Shown: positions 20,005 to 28,779 of the stretch, piece after piece
Numbering within the stretch: position 1 is the first letter of the stretch
Layout: each line of letters opens with the position of its first letter
NCBI GenBank assembly: GCA_021802645.1
Contig: JAJZRO010000002.1
Span: 4,257 to 68,256, forward strand
Source of the DNA: Deltaproteobacteria bacterium
Lineage (GTDB): Bacteria; Desulfobacterota; Desulfobulbia; Desulfobulbales; Desulfurivibrionaceae
DNA: 64,000 bases
Reading direction: 5' to 3'
Notes under the pieces: generated by a model
What the model saw: the letters and a program-made list of their open reading frames with translations, nothing else
What the model was told of the DNA's origin: nothing
The model's database searches: none
Program-made: the position numbers and the translations under genes

Positions 20005-20052
20005 TTACAGTGCCGGCGGCAGACCTCCGACGTGATTTGCGGCTTGGGCCAT
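20005..20052 (-). CDS. possible leader peptide upstream of dgt-valS
   Basis: A 15-codon frame encodes [15 protein letters not shown] and ends with TAA at 20005-20007, eight bases before the dgt ATG. AGAGGGG lies six bases before its ATG, a better site than dgt has. It is not in the dgt frame. The likely role is to deliver ribosomes to dgt by re-initiation. It could also be chance, and no regulatory codon run is visible except two Pro codons. Confidence 0.35.
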   Translation of the reverse strand: MAQAANHVGGLPPAL

Positions 20053-20203
20053 GCGTAGCCCCTCTTCGCCGGAAGGGCGCCGTCGCTTCAGGCGCGGCGC
20101 CGTCTGGCGCTTTCTGATTCCCAGGATTCCTCAATTCTTTGGCGGATGGAAAATGAGCGGCATGCTCTGCAACTCCCGCCTGATCCGCAAGAAACAAGTC
20201 GGC

Positions 20204-20232
20204 AAGATACCGGCAAAAACCGGGTTGGTCAA
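20204..20232 (-). promoter_or_regulatory. sigma70-type promoter for dgt-valS
   Basis: On the minus strand TTGACC (20227-20232), a 17-base spacer and TATCTT (20204-20209). It lies in the 274-base gap after the ABC-F gene and predicts a leader of about 200 bases before dgt. A second short frame ([10 protein letters not shown]) also lies in this leader. Confidence 0.55.
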
Positions 20233-20270
20233 GGGGGTTACGTCGGGGAGTCGAGGAAAAAGAGAGGACC

Positions 20271-22241
20271 TTACTCGGCGTCGAAGCGCTCTTCCAGCGC
20301 CTCGATCTCGCCTTCGAGCGCGGCCCACTCGTCATAGGCGCGGTTGAGCCGGCGTTCGGTGTCGCTGTACTCCTTGCTGCGCTCGGCGAACTCCTCCTGC
20401 CGGTTGTAGAGTTCCGGGTCGGCCAGCAGCTGTTCGAGTTCCTTCTTGCGCGCTTCCAGGGTATTCAGCTCCGCCTCCAGGGTGGCGAGCCGTTTCTTGA
20501 GGGGCGCGAGCTGTTCGTTCTTTTGCTGGCGGAGCTTGGCCTGCTCGCGCCGTGCCTCCTTGCCCCGTTTGCCGGTGTCGCCCTTGGCCGGTCCGCTGTC
20601 TGGTTTGGCCGCTGCCGCGGTCGGCGTACTCTGCTCGGCGTGGGTCTTGCGCAGGTAGTCGTCGATGTTGTCTTCATATAAGGTGGCGCGACCGTTTTTG
20701 ATCTCCAGCACCTTGTTGACAAAGGCGTTGACAAAGGCGCGGTTGTGGGAGACCACGATGATCGAGCCGTCGTACTGGCGCATTGCCTCCTGCAGCACCT
20801 CCTGGGAGCTGATGTCCAGGTGGTTGGTCGGCTCGTCCATGATGAGCAGGTTGGCCGGGGTGGCGATCATCTTGGCCAGGGCCAGCCGGCTCTTTTCACC
20901 GCCTGAGAGCACGGCCACCTTCTTGTCCACTGCCTCGCCGCGGAAGAGGAAGGCGCCCAGCAGCGACCGTGCCTGGGTGAGGCCGAGGTCGCTGGTTGCC
21001 TGGTAAACGGTGTCGAGCACCGTGTAGCGCTGGTCGAGTTCCTGGGCCTGGTGCTGGCCGAAGTAGGCCGGGATGACGTTGTGGCCGAAGCGCACGCTGC
21101 CGCTATCCGACTGGTAGAGGCCGGCGAGGATCTTGACCAGGGTCGATTTGCCGGCGCCGTTGACCCCCACCACGGCGAGTTTGTCGCCGCGCTGCATGGA
21201 GAAGCCCAGGTCGCGGAAGACCTGCTGGCTGCCGAAGGATTTGGCCAGGTGGTTCACTTCCACCATCTGGCGGCCCGAGGCCGGGGCGGGCGGGAAGCGG
21301 AAGGCGACCTCCTTTTCCGTCTCCTCCAGTTCGATCAGCTCCATCTTCTCCAGCTGCTTGACCCGGCTCTGCACCTGGCTTGCCTTGGTGGAGGTGGCGC
21401 GGAACCGCTCGACAAAGCGCTTGGTCTGCTGGATCATGGCCTGCTGGTTCTCGTAGGCCGCCCGCTGGATTTCGAGCCGCAGCGCCTTTTCTTTGAGGTA
21501 GTAGGCGTAGTTGCCCTTGTAGACCGTGAGGTTGCCGAGACTCAGCTCCCAGGTGATGGTGGTGAGGTTGTCAAGAAAGGCGCGGTCGTGGGAGATGATC
21601 ACCATGGCGCCGTGGTAGGACTTGAGAAACTCCTCCAGCCAGGTGAGGGACTCGATGTCCAGGTGGTTGGTAGGCTCGTCCAAGAGCAGCAGGGAGGGCT
21701 TGGCCAGCAGCAGCTTGGCCAGCATGAGGCGCATGAGCCAGCCGCCCGAAAAGGCGCGGCAATCCTTGGTGAAGTCGGCGGCGGCAAAGCCCAAGCCCAC
21801 GAGCACCTTCTCGATCTGGGCCCGCATCCGGAAGATATCGCTCTGTTCCAGGAGGTGTTGGAGTTCGCCCTGGCGGTCGAGCAGTTCGTCCATCCCTGGG
21901 TCGTCCGCTGCGATGCCGGCCAGTTGCTGGTTGATCGCCTCCAACTCCTCCTGGCAGCGCAGGGCATCGGCAAAGGCGGTCTCCGCCTCCTCATAGAGGG
22001 TGCGGCCGGCGGGAAAGTCGCTGATCTCCTGGGGGAGATATCCCACGGTGGCCCGCTTGGCGCGGTGAACCACGTTGTCGTCCGCCAGGGTGACGCCGGC
22101 CATGATTTTGAGGAGCGAGGTCTTGCCGGCGCCGTTCACCCCCACCAGCCCCACCCGCTCGTGGGGGTGGACCCGGACCGAGATGTTCTTGAAGAGCTGC
22201 TTGTCGCCGTAGACGATGGAGAGATTGGTGATTGCCAGCAT
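20271..22241 (-). CDS. ABC-F family ATPase (ribosome-associated type)
   Basis: 656 aa with two ABC domains and no membrane segment. Walker A motifs are GVNGAGKTS and GVNGAGKST. Each half has an [10 protein letters not shown] or MDEPTNHLD Walker B, with signature loops FSGGWLMR and LSGGEKSR. The linker between domains (about 240-310) is the helical arm that reaches into the ribosomal E/P site in this family. The C-terminus (about 530-656) is a charged coiled coil ([20 protein letters not shown]), as in YheS and Uup types. ABC-F proteins act on translation; some give antibiotic resistance, but the arm alone does not identify such a subtype. The ATG at 22241 starts directly with the first domain. 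Confidence 0.92.
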   Translation of the reverse strand: MLAITNLSIVYGDKQLFKNISVRVHPHERVGLVGVNGAGKTSLLKIMAGVTLADDNVVHRAKRATVGYLPQEISDFPAGRTLYEEAETAFADALRCQEELEAINQQLAGIAADDPGMDELLDRQGELQHLLEQSDIFRMRAQIEKVLVGLGFAAADFTKDCRAFSGGWLMRLMLAKLLLAKPSLLLLDEPTNHLDIESLTWLEEFLKSYHGAMVIISHDRAFLDNLTTITWELSLGNLTVYKGNYAYYLKEKALRLEIQRAAYENQQAMIQQTKRFVERFRATSTKASQVQSRVKQLEKMELIELEETEKEVAFRFPPAPASGRQMVEVNHLAKSFGSQQVFRDLGFSMQRGDKLAVVGVNGAGKSTLVKILAGLYQSDSGSVRFGHNVIPAYFGQHQAQELDQRYTVLDTVYQATSDLGLTQARSLLGAFLFRGEAVDKKVAVLSGGEKSRLALAKMIATPANLLIMDEPTNHLDISSQEVLQEAMRQYDGSIIVVSHNRAFVNAFVNKVLEIKNGRATLYEDNIDDYLRKTHAEQSTPTAAAAKPDSGPAKGDTGKRGKEARREQAKLRQQKNEQLAPLKKRLATLEAELNTLEARKKELEQLLADPELYNRQEEFAERSKEYSDTERRLNRAYDEWAALEGEIEALEERFDAE

Positions 22242-22283
22242 GATTGGTTTCCTTGTCGCAAAGCTCGCTACCATAGCATACTT

Positions 22284-22300
22284 CATGGCATGATGCCATG
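22284..22300. promoter_or_regulatory. 17-base palindrome upstream of the ABC-F gene
   Basis: CATGGCAT and ATGCCATG flank a single central base in the 106-base divergent gap between the ABC-F and DUF362 genes. It could be an operator for either gene. No bound regulator can be named. Confidence 0.3.
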
Positions 22301-22347
22301 GGGTTGAATGCGTTGTTTGGGCGGCGAATTTGCGGTAGAGTGGCAAC

Positions 22348-23184
22348 ATGGCCAAGGGCAAGACGCGGCAGGAGGGCAGGGTGTGGGTGCGCCACCACAC
22401 CGAATGGACCGAGGATGTGGCGGCACTCTGCAAGGCCGCCGGGCTGACCCGCCGTCTGCGAGGGAAACGGCGGGTGGTGCTCAAACCGAACCTGGTGGAG
22501 GCGGTGGCGCCGCCGATCACCACGCCGGTGGGGCTGGTGTGGGCGCTGGTGGAATATCTCGAGGCCGTTGCCCCCCACTGCGCCATCCTCGTTGCCGAAG
22601 GGTGCGGCGCCCAGGCCTACGACACCGTTCATTGCTTTCGCGAGCTTGGCTACACCGAACTGGCCAGCCAGAAGGGGGTAACGCTCCTCGACCTCAACGA
22701 GGCAACGCTTGTCCGGCTGGCGAATCCGGAATGCCGGCGCTGGCCGGAACTCTATCTGCCTGAACTGCTTTTCGATGCCTTTCTCATCTCGCTGCCGGTC
22801 TTGAAGGCCCATTCCCTGGCTGGGGTGACGCTCACCATGAAGAACATGATGGGGGCCGTGCCGCCGGCCCATTACCAACAGGGCGGCCATTGGAAGAAGG
22901 CCGCCTTCCACCGGGGCATGCAGGAGGCGGTCTTCGATCTCAATCGCTACCGCACCCCGGACTTCACCCTGCTCGACGCCACCGTGGGCATGCGGGTGGC
23001 CCACCTCTGGGGGCCGACCTGCGACCCGCCGCCCAACCGGCTGGCGGCCGGGTATGATCCAGTGGCAATCGATGCGTACGGTACCGGCCTTTTGGAGCGG
23101 GATTGGCGGCAGGTGGGGCACATTCGCGCGGCCCATGGGGTGCTTGGCTGTGCGGAACCTCTCGCCGTGACCGAGGTGGCGTGA
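22348..23184 (+). CDS. DUF362 family protein
   Basis: 278 aa. It shows the DUF362 pattern: RVVLKPNLVE near residue 50, an acidic segment after the second strand (VAEGCGAQAYD), LISLPVLKAHSLAGVTLTMKNMMG near 150, and DFTLLDATVG, with a closing LAAGYDPVAIDAYG. The family includes iron-sulfur-associated proteins, but this one lacks the extra ferredoxin domain some members have. Function is unknown. The ribosome binding site is weak. The stop codon shares one base with the start of the next gene (TGATG), so the pair is tightly coupled. Confidence 0.8.
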   Translation: MAKGKTRQEGRVWVRHHTEWTEDVAALCKAAGLTRRLRGKRRVVLKPNLVEAVAPPITTPVGLVWALVEYLEAVAPHCAILVAEGCGAQAYDTVHCFRELGYTELASQKGVTLLDLNEATLVRLANPECRRWPELYLPELLFDAFLISLPVLKAHSLAGVTLTMKNMMGAVPPAHYQQGGHWKKAAFHRGMQEAVFDLNRYRTPDFTLLDATVGMRVAHLWGPTCDPPPNRLAAGYDPVAIDAYGTGLLERDWRQVGHIRAAHGVLGCAEPLAVTEVA

Positions 23185-24098
23185 TGGTGCCCTACCCCGA
23201 GACCGCGGAATTCCTCGCCTGGCGGCGCTATGTCCAGGGCTATGTCGCGCTTTTCCTGGGCGAAAGCGCCAGCGCGCCTCCGCCCTTGGCCGAGGCCGTG
23301 CCGGCGGGAACGCCGCCGCGGGTGGTGCTCTGTTCGCCCCATCCGGACGACGAACTGCTCACCGGCCTTTTGCCCCTGCGGTTGCAGCAAGAGGCGGGGG
23401 CCGAGATCATCAACCTCGCCATCACCCTGGGCAGCAATCCGGCGCGGTGGCAGGAACGGCTGGCGGAACTCCGCCGCGCCTGCGCGGTGGTCGGCTTTGG
23501 CGTGCGCTTGGCCCAGGAACCGGCGGGTTTTGCCGGGGTCTCGGCCCTGGCAAGGGGGCTTGACCCAGCGGGCTGGCAGGCGAAGGTCGAGGCCCTGGCC
23601 GCATTGCTGGCCGAGATGTGTCCCAATCTGCTCCTCTTCCCCCATGCCGCCGACCACCATCCCACCCATATCGGCACCCACTTCCTGGCCCTGGCTGCCG
23701 CCCTCCGCTATTCCCGCGAGGGCGGCGCCGACCTGCTCGTGGTGGAAACCGGCTACTGGCAGCCGCATCCCGCTGCCAACCTCCTGGTGGGGGCGACGGT
23801 GGAACAGGTCGCCCTGCTGGTGAACGCCCTGGCCGAGCACCAAGGCGAGATGGCGCGTTATCCCTATCACCGGGCTCTGCCGCCGCGGATGATCGACACG
23901 GTGCGGCGCGCTGGCGAGTTGATGACAGGGTATGGTCGTCTGCCGCCGGCGCTGGTGTTCGGCGAGGCATACAGGATGGGGACGATTCGCGATGGAATCT
24001 GGCACCCGGGGAATGGCGCGCTGGTGGTGTCCGCGGCCGAGCCTCTCACCTGGGAGCGGCTGACGGCCGCGATCGCAGTTCCTACCCCTCGTTGTTGA
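23184..24098 (+). CDS. PIG-L family de-N-acetylase
   Basis: 304 aa. The zinc site of the LmbE/PIG-L fold is clear: CSPHPDDELLTG near residue 49, and HHPTHIGTHFLAL near 160. Members remove N-acetyl groups from amino-sugars such as GlcNAc-PI, GlcNAc-inositol or bacillithiol precursors. The substrate here cannot be told. The ATG at 23184 overlaps the DUF362 stop by one base. Its end overlaps the convergent ppsR gene by 17 bases. Pairing with DUF362 is the main context clue. Confidence 0.85.
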   Translation: MVPYPETAEFLAWRRYVQGYVALFLGESASAPPPLAEAVPAGTPPRVVLCSPHPDDELLTGLLPLRLQQEAGAEIINLAITLGSNPARWQERLAELRRACAVVGFGVRLAQEPAGFAGVSALARGLDPAGWQAKVEALAALLAEMCPNLLLFPHAADHHPTHIGTHFLALAAALRYSREGGADLLVVETGYWQPHPAANLLVGATVEQVALLVNALAEHQGEMARYPYHRALPPRMIDTVRRAGELMTGYGRLPPALVFGEAYRMGTIRDGIWHPGNGALVVSAAEPLTWERLTAAIAVPTPRC

Positions 24099-24915
24099 GC
24101 GCCGCCGGCTTTTTGGAAAGCCCCAACTCCTGGGTAACCTGGGTGGCGGCCTCTTCGATGGACTTGCCCGCGGTGGAGATGATGGGGATGCGGTTGTTGC
24201 GGAAGATCTGCTCGGCCTGATGGATCTCCTCGATGCAGGTGGCGAGCTTGGCGTAGGTGCTGTCGGGGTAGCGTTGTTCGCGCACGGTGTGGAGCATCTC
24301 CGGCGTGGTGGTGAGCCCGATGGTCCTTTTCACGTTGCGGCGCAGCTCCTCGGGCAGTTTGTACTGCTTGAGTATCTCCGAGGTGAGGGGATAGTTGGCC
24401 GCCTTGAGCCCCAACTGGGTGGCGAGATAGACGCTGACCGGGGTCTTGCCGGAGCGGGAGACGCCGAGCAGGATGACGTCCGCGCCGTCGATCTCGTTCG
24501 GCCGGATGCCGTCGTCGTGTTCCAGGCTGAAATGGATCGCCTCGACCCGTCTGGCCATGGTGATGTTGTCCACATGGCGGGAAAAGCCGGGCACCCGCAG
24601 GGCCTTGGCTTCGAGACAGCCTTCCAGCCGCTCCATGAAGGCCTCGAAGGCATCGAAGAGTTCCACCTCCGGATGGTCGAAGATGTTACGCACCGCATTG
24701 TTCATGATGGTGCTGAAGATGAGGGGCCGCCGGCCGCCCGACTCCTTGAGGATATAGGCCAGGGCCTTGCGTGCCTCCTCCTCGGTGAGCACGAAGGGGA
24801 ACCGCTCTTCATGGAAGCTGATCTCCGGAAACTGGCGGAGCAGGGAATGGCCGAGGTTGGTGGCCAGAATGCCGGTACTGTCGGAGACGAAGTAGACGTC
24901 CTTGGAATTCCACAT
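24082..24915 (-). CDS. ppsR: PEP synthetase regulatory protein (bifunctional kinase/pyrophosphorylase, DUF299)
   Basis: 277 aa, normal length. The N-terminal VYFVSDSTGILA motif and the P-loop GVSRSGKTP (about residues 150-158) with PVSVYLATQLG-type follow-up identify the family. It uses ADP to phosphorylate, and phosphate to dephosphorylate, a threonine of its target. In Proteobacteria the target is PEP synthetase; in others it is pyruvate phosphate dikinase. No such target gene is in the window. It lies 38 bases after glgP on the same strand, so gluconeogenic carbon flow and glycogen use may be controlled together. Confidence 0.9.
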   Translation of the reverse strand: MWNSKDVYFVSDSTGILATNLGHSLLRQFPEISFHEERFPFVLTEEEARKALAYILKESGGRRPLIFSTIMNNAVRNIFDHPEVELFDAFEAFMERLEGCLEAKALRVPGFSRHVDNITMARRVEAIHFSLEHDDGIRPNEIDGADVILLGVSRSGKTPVSVYLATQLGLKAANYPLTSEILKQYKLPEELRRNVKRTIGLTTTPEMLHTVREQRYPDSTYAKLATCIEEIHQAEQIFRNNRIPIISTAGKSIEEAATQVTQELGLSKKPAALNNEG

Positions 24916-24953
24916 GGGCGTTTTTCCTTAGCAGGGCGGCAAATCGAAAGAGG

Positions 24954-27257
24954 TTAGAAACATGCCTCCGGATCGCTGCAATAGAGGCGCCGGAATTTTT
25001 GCATCTGCCGTTCCTGCTGGTCGGGGAGGTTCAGTCGATAGCGCAGGAGATATTCGGCGATCATGCGGTGGGTGTTGAAGACCGGGCAGTTGAGCGCTAG
25101 GTTCATGATGCACTTGTCGAGGTAACGCTCCCGGCGGGCCGGATCGTAGAAGGTGCCGAGGATTTCGGGCAGCACCTCATAGAAGGAGGCAGAATCCTCG
25201 GCATAGAGCAGGGCCGACGGATGTTCGCTGAACTGCTCCTCCGCCACCGGTGCTTCGTAGCCGAATTTCCAGCCGGTCTGGCCCTCGTGGTAGCCCTCCA
25301 CCCACCAGCCGTCCATGATGCTCACATTGGGAACCCCGTTCATTGCCGCCTTCATGCCGCTGGTGCCGCTGGCTTCCAAGGGGCGCTTCGGGCTGTTGAG
25401 CCAGGCATGGCAGCCGGCCACCATCATCTTGGCAATCGCCATGTCGTAACCGGGGACGAAAACCAGCCGCGCCAGGCCGTTGCTCTTGTGATAGAGCTCG
25501 TCCTGCAGGTTGAGGATATTCTTGATCAGTCCCTTGCCTGGCTCGTCGGCCGGGTGCGCCTTGCCGGCAAAGACGAAGTTCACTGGCCACTGGTTGGCGA
25601 TGAGTAATCCGGCGAGGCGGTCGAGATCCTCGAAGATGAGGTCGGCCCGCTTGTAGGTGGAAAAGCGCCGGGCAAAGCCGAAGGTAAAGGCCGTCGGATC
25701 GAGCCGGCCCTCCTTCTCGCCCAGGTAGGAAAGATAGTTGGGCGGATCGATCCAGGTCTCCAGCCGCTGGTTGCGATGCTGGATCAGCATCCGGTTGATG
25801 TAGCCGATCAGCTGGGCAGTGTCCTGGGCGCTGGCCTCGGCGAAGCTGGTACGGAATCCGGCATCGACGAGGAGCGCTTTGGCATTGGCAAAGGCGCTGG
25901 GGTCATATCGCCAGCCGAAGAGCTCCGGCGCGGTGTCGTATGCCGTTGCCTTGGCGTCGCTGATCCAGGTCAGGTGGTGGACGCCGTTGGTCACGGCGGT
26001 GATTTTGTCGGCATATTGCGGGAACTGCTTGCGGGTAACCTCTTTGTGCAGCCGGCTGACGCTGTTGGTGGCGCGGTTCAGGCGCATGGCAAAGGCGGTG
26101 AAGTTGTAGACCGCCGGATTCTCTTCGTCGTGGGCCAGCAGGTCGAGCAGCCGGGTGAAGAAAGGGGAGCCGAGTTCCTGGTAAATGGTGCGGGAAAAAC
26201 GGTCATGGCCGGCTTTGACCGGGGTGTGGATGGTGTAGACAACGCGTTCCGCCGCCATGCGGGCGGCGGCCAGGATGTCCTGACTGGTGGCTTTTTCCTG
26301 GTAACGCTTGCCGAGGCGCTGGCGGAGCAGCTCGTCGATGAGGGCCAGGACGACGACGACCCCGTGCTGTTCATTGAGGTGGAGGGTGCGGGCGGTAAAG
26401 CCCACGGCCTGCATGGCCGGTTGCACGCCGGCGCCGAGCAGCCGCCGCTGGATCGCCTTGGTGGTCTCGGAACTGCTGTCGTAGAGGTGGTGGGATGCCT
26501 CGCGAATCCAGGCTGGGGTGGCCGGCAGGTCGTAGTCGAGGAGGAGTTCCGGTACGAAGGAGTCGAGCTGGCTGCTTACCTCCATTTTCATCCAGAGGTG
26601 GGCGTGGGCGGTAATTTTGCTCCCGGCGCGATCGAAGAGGGGCACTTCAATGACAAGCGGTCTGGATTGGTCTTGCGGGTCCTTGAGCAGGTAGAGGCCG
26701 GGGGTTTGTTCCGGCGCCCACTCCTTGGACCAGGCGACCTGGCCGATGTTCATATCGACCAGTTGCGAAAAATAGCCGTGGCGGTAAAGGAGAGACACCG
26801 CCGCCACCGGAATGCGGCAGTCGGCAAAGCTTTTCAGGGTGTCACCGGCCAGGATGCCGAGGCCGCCGCCATAAAGCGGGATTTTTTCCGGGCCGGCGAG
26901 AAAATCGGTCATGAACCCTCGGGTCGCCTCGTCCTGTTCGGCGTCCGGGGCGCGCCCTGCGAGCCAGCTTTTGATCGGGTGGTAGACGTCGCGATCCGCG
27001 CCGATCTCCATGGTAATGTAGACCACGGAGTTCCCGGCCGGGTCGGAGAGTTGATCAAAGACCCTGTCAAGCACCTGTTGCGTGACCCCGAAGAAGGTGC
27101 CAAAGCGGTTGGTGGCGACGAGGTCGCGGGTCGGGATTTCGGAAGATGGGGTCGTCATGGGCGAGTCGTGTCCGTAAGAGGCACGGGACATCTTCAGTTT
27201 ACCGGGAACCGTTTTCTTGTCAAAGGGTTTTGTCGGCAGACGTCCGCGGCGCGTCAT
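24954..27257 (-). CDS. glgP: glycogen/alpha-glucan phosphorylase (GT35)
   Basis: 767 aa from the ATG at 27257, or 734 aa from 27158. The PLP-binding lysine is in GTSGMKAAMNGVPN near the C-terminus, together with FAGKAHPAD and the NSPKRPLEASG loop. The N-terminal half has YGGGLGILAGDTLKSFAD, VSLLYRHGYFSQ and VHTPVKAGH-like text, typical of the bacterial/archaeal alpha-glucan phosphorylases. It releases glucose 1-phosphate from glycogen or maltodextrin using phosphate. AGGA nine bases before the ATG at 27257 supports the longer start, but the first 33 residues are basic and lack homology. ppsR follows 38 bases later. Confidence 0.9.
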   Translation of the reverse strand: MTRRGRLPTKPFDKKTVPGKLKMSRASYGHDSPMTTPSSEIPTRDLVATNRFGTFFGVTQQVLDRVFDQLSDPAGNSVVYITMEIGADRDVYHPIKSWLAGRAPDAEQDEATRGFMTDFLAGPEKIPLYGGGLGILAGDTLKSFADCRIPVAAVSLLYRHGYFSQLVDMNIGQVAWSKEWAPEQTPGLYLLKDPQDQSRPLVIEVPLFDRAGSKITAHAHLWMKMEVSSQLDSFVPELLLDYDLPATPAWIREASHHLYDSSSETTKAIQRRLLGAGVQPAMQAVGFTARTLHLNEQHGVVVVLALIDELLRQRLGKRYQEKATSQDILAAARMAAERVVYTIHTPVKAGHDRFSRTIYQELGSPFFTRLLDLLAHDEENPAVYNFTAFAMRLNRATNSVSRLHKEVTRKQFPQYADKITAVTNGVHHLTWISDAKATAYDTAPELFGWRYDPSAFANAKALLVDAGFRTSFAEASAQDTAQLIGYINRMLIQHRNQRLETWIDPPNYLSYLGEKEGRLDPTAFTFGFARRFSTYKRADLIFEDLDRLAGLLIANQWPVNFVFAGKAHPADEPGKGLIKNILNLQDELYHKSNGLARLVFVPGYDMAIAKMMVAGCHAWLNSPKRPLEASGTSGMKAAMNGVPNVSIMDGWWVEGYHEGQTGWKFGYEAPVAEEQFSEHPSALLYAEDSASFYEVLPEILGTFYDPARRERYLDKCIMNLALNCPVFNTHRMIAEYLLRYRLNLPDQQERQMQKFRRLYCSDPEACF

Positions 27258-27456
27258 GGCATTGATTCCTGGGCGGTATATCCTTCGCGATCCCCGATGG
27301 CACCTGGCATTCAGTCTTCGGGAAAACCAGATGAAATAAATTGAATTTCTGTAGCCTTTTATGTAAAAAGTGATATGTAGGGTTACAAATGGCCTTTGAG
27401 TTGTATGTGATGTATTCACTAAACCATATTTATGTATGTTCAGGAGGGATACGGCA

Positions 27457-27987
27457 ATGAAGAAGGAGATGGTTCGTGTACTGGCGGTTGTGTCGATCGT
27501 GGCTTCCATGTCGTTGATGGCGGTTGGTTGCGCCAAGCAGACCGCCTCATCGGACAAGGGCATGGCATCGACTGCTGGCAGCGGTGAAGAGTCGCTGGCA
27601 GCCAAGGGTGCGTCCGATAATGCTGGCGGGGGGAATTTCCTGGAGGGTCGCACCTCCGCCCCGATGGTGCCGGTGTATTTCGACTTTGACAAGTCGAACA
27701 TCCGTGCCGATCAGAAGGATCGCGTCAAGAAGAACGCCGAGTTCCTGAAGGGCGATGCCAAGGTGAACATCCGCATCGAGGGCAACTGCGACGAGCGTGG
27801 TACCGCCGAGTACAACATGGCTTTGGGTGAGCGGCGCGCGACCAGCGCCAAGAAGGCGCTGGCCAAGCTGGGCGTAGCTGATTCCCGTATGGAGACCATC
27901 AGCTTTGGCTCTGAAAAGCCGCTGGCCACCGGCAATGACGAGGCGGCCTGGGCGCAGAACCGTCGCGATGATTTCGTGATCAAATAA
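27457..27987 (+). CDS. pal: peptidoglycan-associated lipoprotein Pal
   Basis: 176 aa. A lipoprotein signal ends in the lipobox LMAVGC (about residues 21-26). After a Gly/Ala/Ser linker comes the OmpA-like domain from about residue 70: VYFDFDKSNIRADQKDRV, then the peptidoglycan-binding motif RIEGNCDERGTAEYNMALGERR, and TISFGSEKPLATG. Pal anchors the outer membrane to peptidoglycan and works with TolB in the Tol system; no tol gene is visible here, although tol genes often precede pal. AGGAGG lies about nine bases before the ATG. A strong terminator follows. The AT-rich 199-base gap upstream, shared with glgP, likely holds promoters for both. Confidence 0.93.
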   Translation: MKKEMVRVLAVVSIVASMSLMAVGCAKQTASSDKGMASTAGSGEESLAAKGASDNAGGGNFLEGRTSAPMVPVYFDFDKSNIRADQKDRVKKNAEFLKGDAKVNIRIEGNCDERGTAEYNMALGERRATSAKKALAKLGVADSRMETISFGSEKPLATGNDEAAWAQNRRDDFVIK

Positions 27988-28020
27988 TTTCTGGTCATCG
28001 ACGGGAGTTGAGGCAAGTGC

Positions 28021-28052
28021 CGGGACGGGAGAGATCCCGTCCCGTTTTTTTT
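28021..28052 (+). terminator. intrinsic terminator after pal
   Basis: A perfect 10-base stem (CGGGACGGGA with TCCCGTCCCG), GAGA loop and eight T. It separates pal from the next gene. Confidence 0.93.
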
Positions 28053-28145
28053 GACGGATGGTTGCCAAGAGGGCAAGGGGCGGACGGAAAAAGTGGGTGC
28101 CGGGGCATCTTGCGGAGCGCATGACTACAACAAGGAGTGGGTGGT

Positions 28146-28703
28146 ATGAAGGTGCGTATTTTAGCGGCGATGATGGTGTTGCTGTTTTTGGGATTGGCCT
28201 CCGGTGTAGGTGGCGCCTTGGCGGCGGAAAAACCGATTAAGATTGCAACCATCAGTATTCAGAACATTCTCGACAAGTCCAAGGCGGCCCAAGAGGCCAA
28301 GAAAGCCCTGGAGGCGGAGTTCGAGAAATACCGGGTCAAACTGGAAAAGGATCAGAACGCCCTGGAGGCGTTGCGCGCCGAGATCGAAAAGAAAAGCTCG
28401 GTTTGGAGTGACGACGTACGGGGCGAGAAGGAGCGCGAATACCAGCGGCTGGCGCGCGAGTTCGGCATCAAGAATGAAGATGCCAAGGTCGCCATGCAGC
28501 AGAAAGAGAAGCAGTTGATGGACCCGGTCCTCAAGGAATTGCACGGGGTGATCGAGGAGTTCGGCAAAAAGAACGGCTATACCCTGATCCTTGAATACTC
28601 CATGAAGGGGCTCAGGACCCGAACCGGCCTGCTGTACGCGGACGACGCGCTCGATGTCAGCGATGCGGTGCAGAAAGAACTGGATAAGCGGATGAAGAAG
28701 TAA
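28146..28703 (+). CDS. OmpH/Skp family periplasmic chaperone
   Basis: 185 aa. The signal peptide ends GGALA (about residue 26). The mature protein starts KIATISIQNILDKSKAAQ, the conserved first strand, followed by a long charged helical hairpin (residues about 45-140, many Lys, Glu and Ala) and the closing YTLILEYSMKG and DDALDVSDAV. This is the Skp/OmpH shape: a trimeric jellyfish that holds unfolded outer-membrane proteins in the periplasm. AAGGAG lies eight bases before the ATG. It has its own transcript between two strong terminators, unlike in E. coli where skp follows bamA. Confidence 0.9.
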   Translation: MKVRILAAMMVLLFLGLASGVGGALAAEKPIKIATISIQNILDKSKAAQEAKKALEAEFEKYRVKLEKDQNALEALRAEIEKKSSVWSDDVRGEKEREYQRLAREFGIKNEDAKVAMQQKEKQLMDPVLKELHGVIEEFGKKNGYTLILEYSMKGLRTRTGLLYADDALDVSDAVQKELDKRMKK

Positions 28704-28728
28704 TCGCTTCTGCCGCAACGGTTGTTGT

Positions 28729-28763
28729 AAAGGCATGGTGCCATTGGGCACCATGCCTTTTTT
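28729..28763 (+). terminator. intrinsic terminator after the OmpH/Skp gene
   Basis: A 14-base perfect stem (from AAAGGCATGGTGCC) with ATTG loop and a T run. It sits between the Skp gene and the convergent transporter gene and, being flanked by A and T, could work on both strands. Confidence 0.93.
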
Positions 28764-28779
28764 GTTGCCCTGCTGCCAC

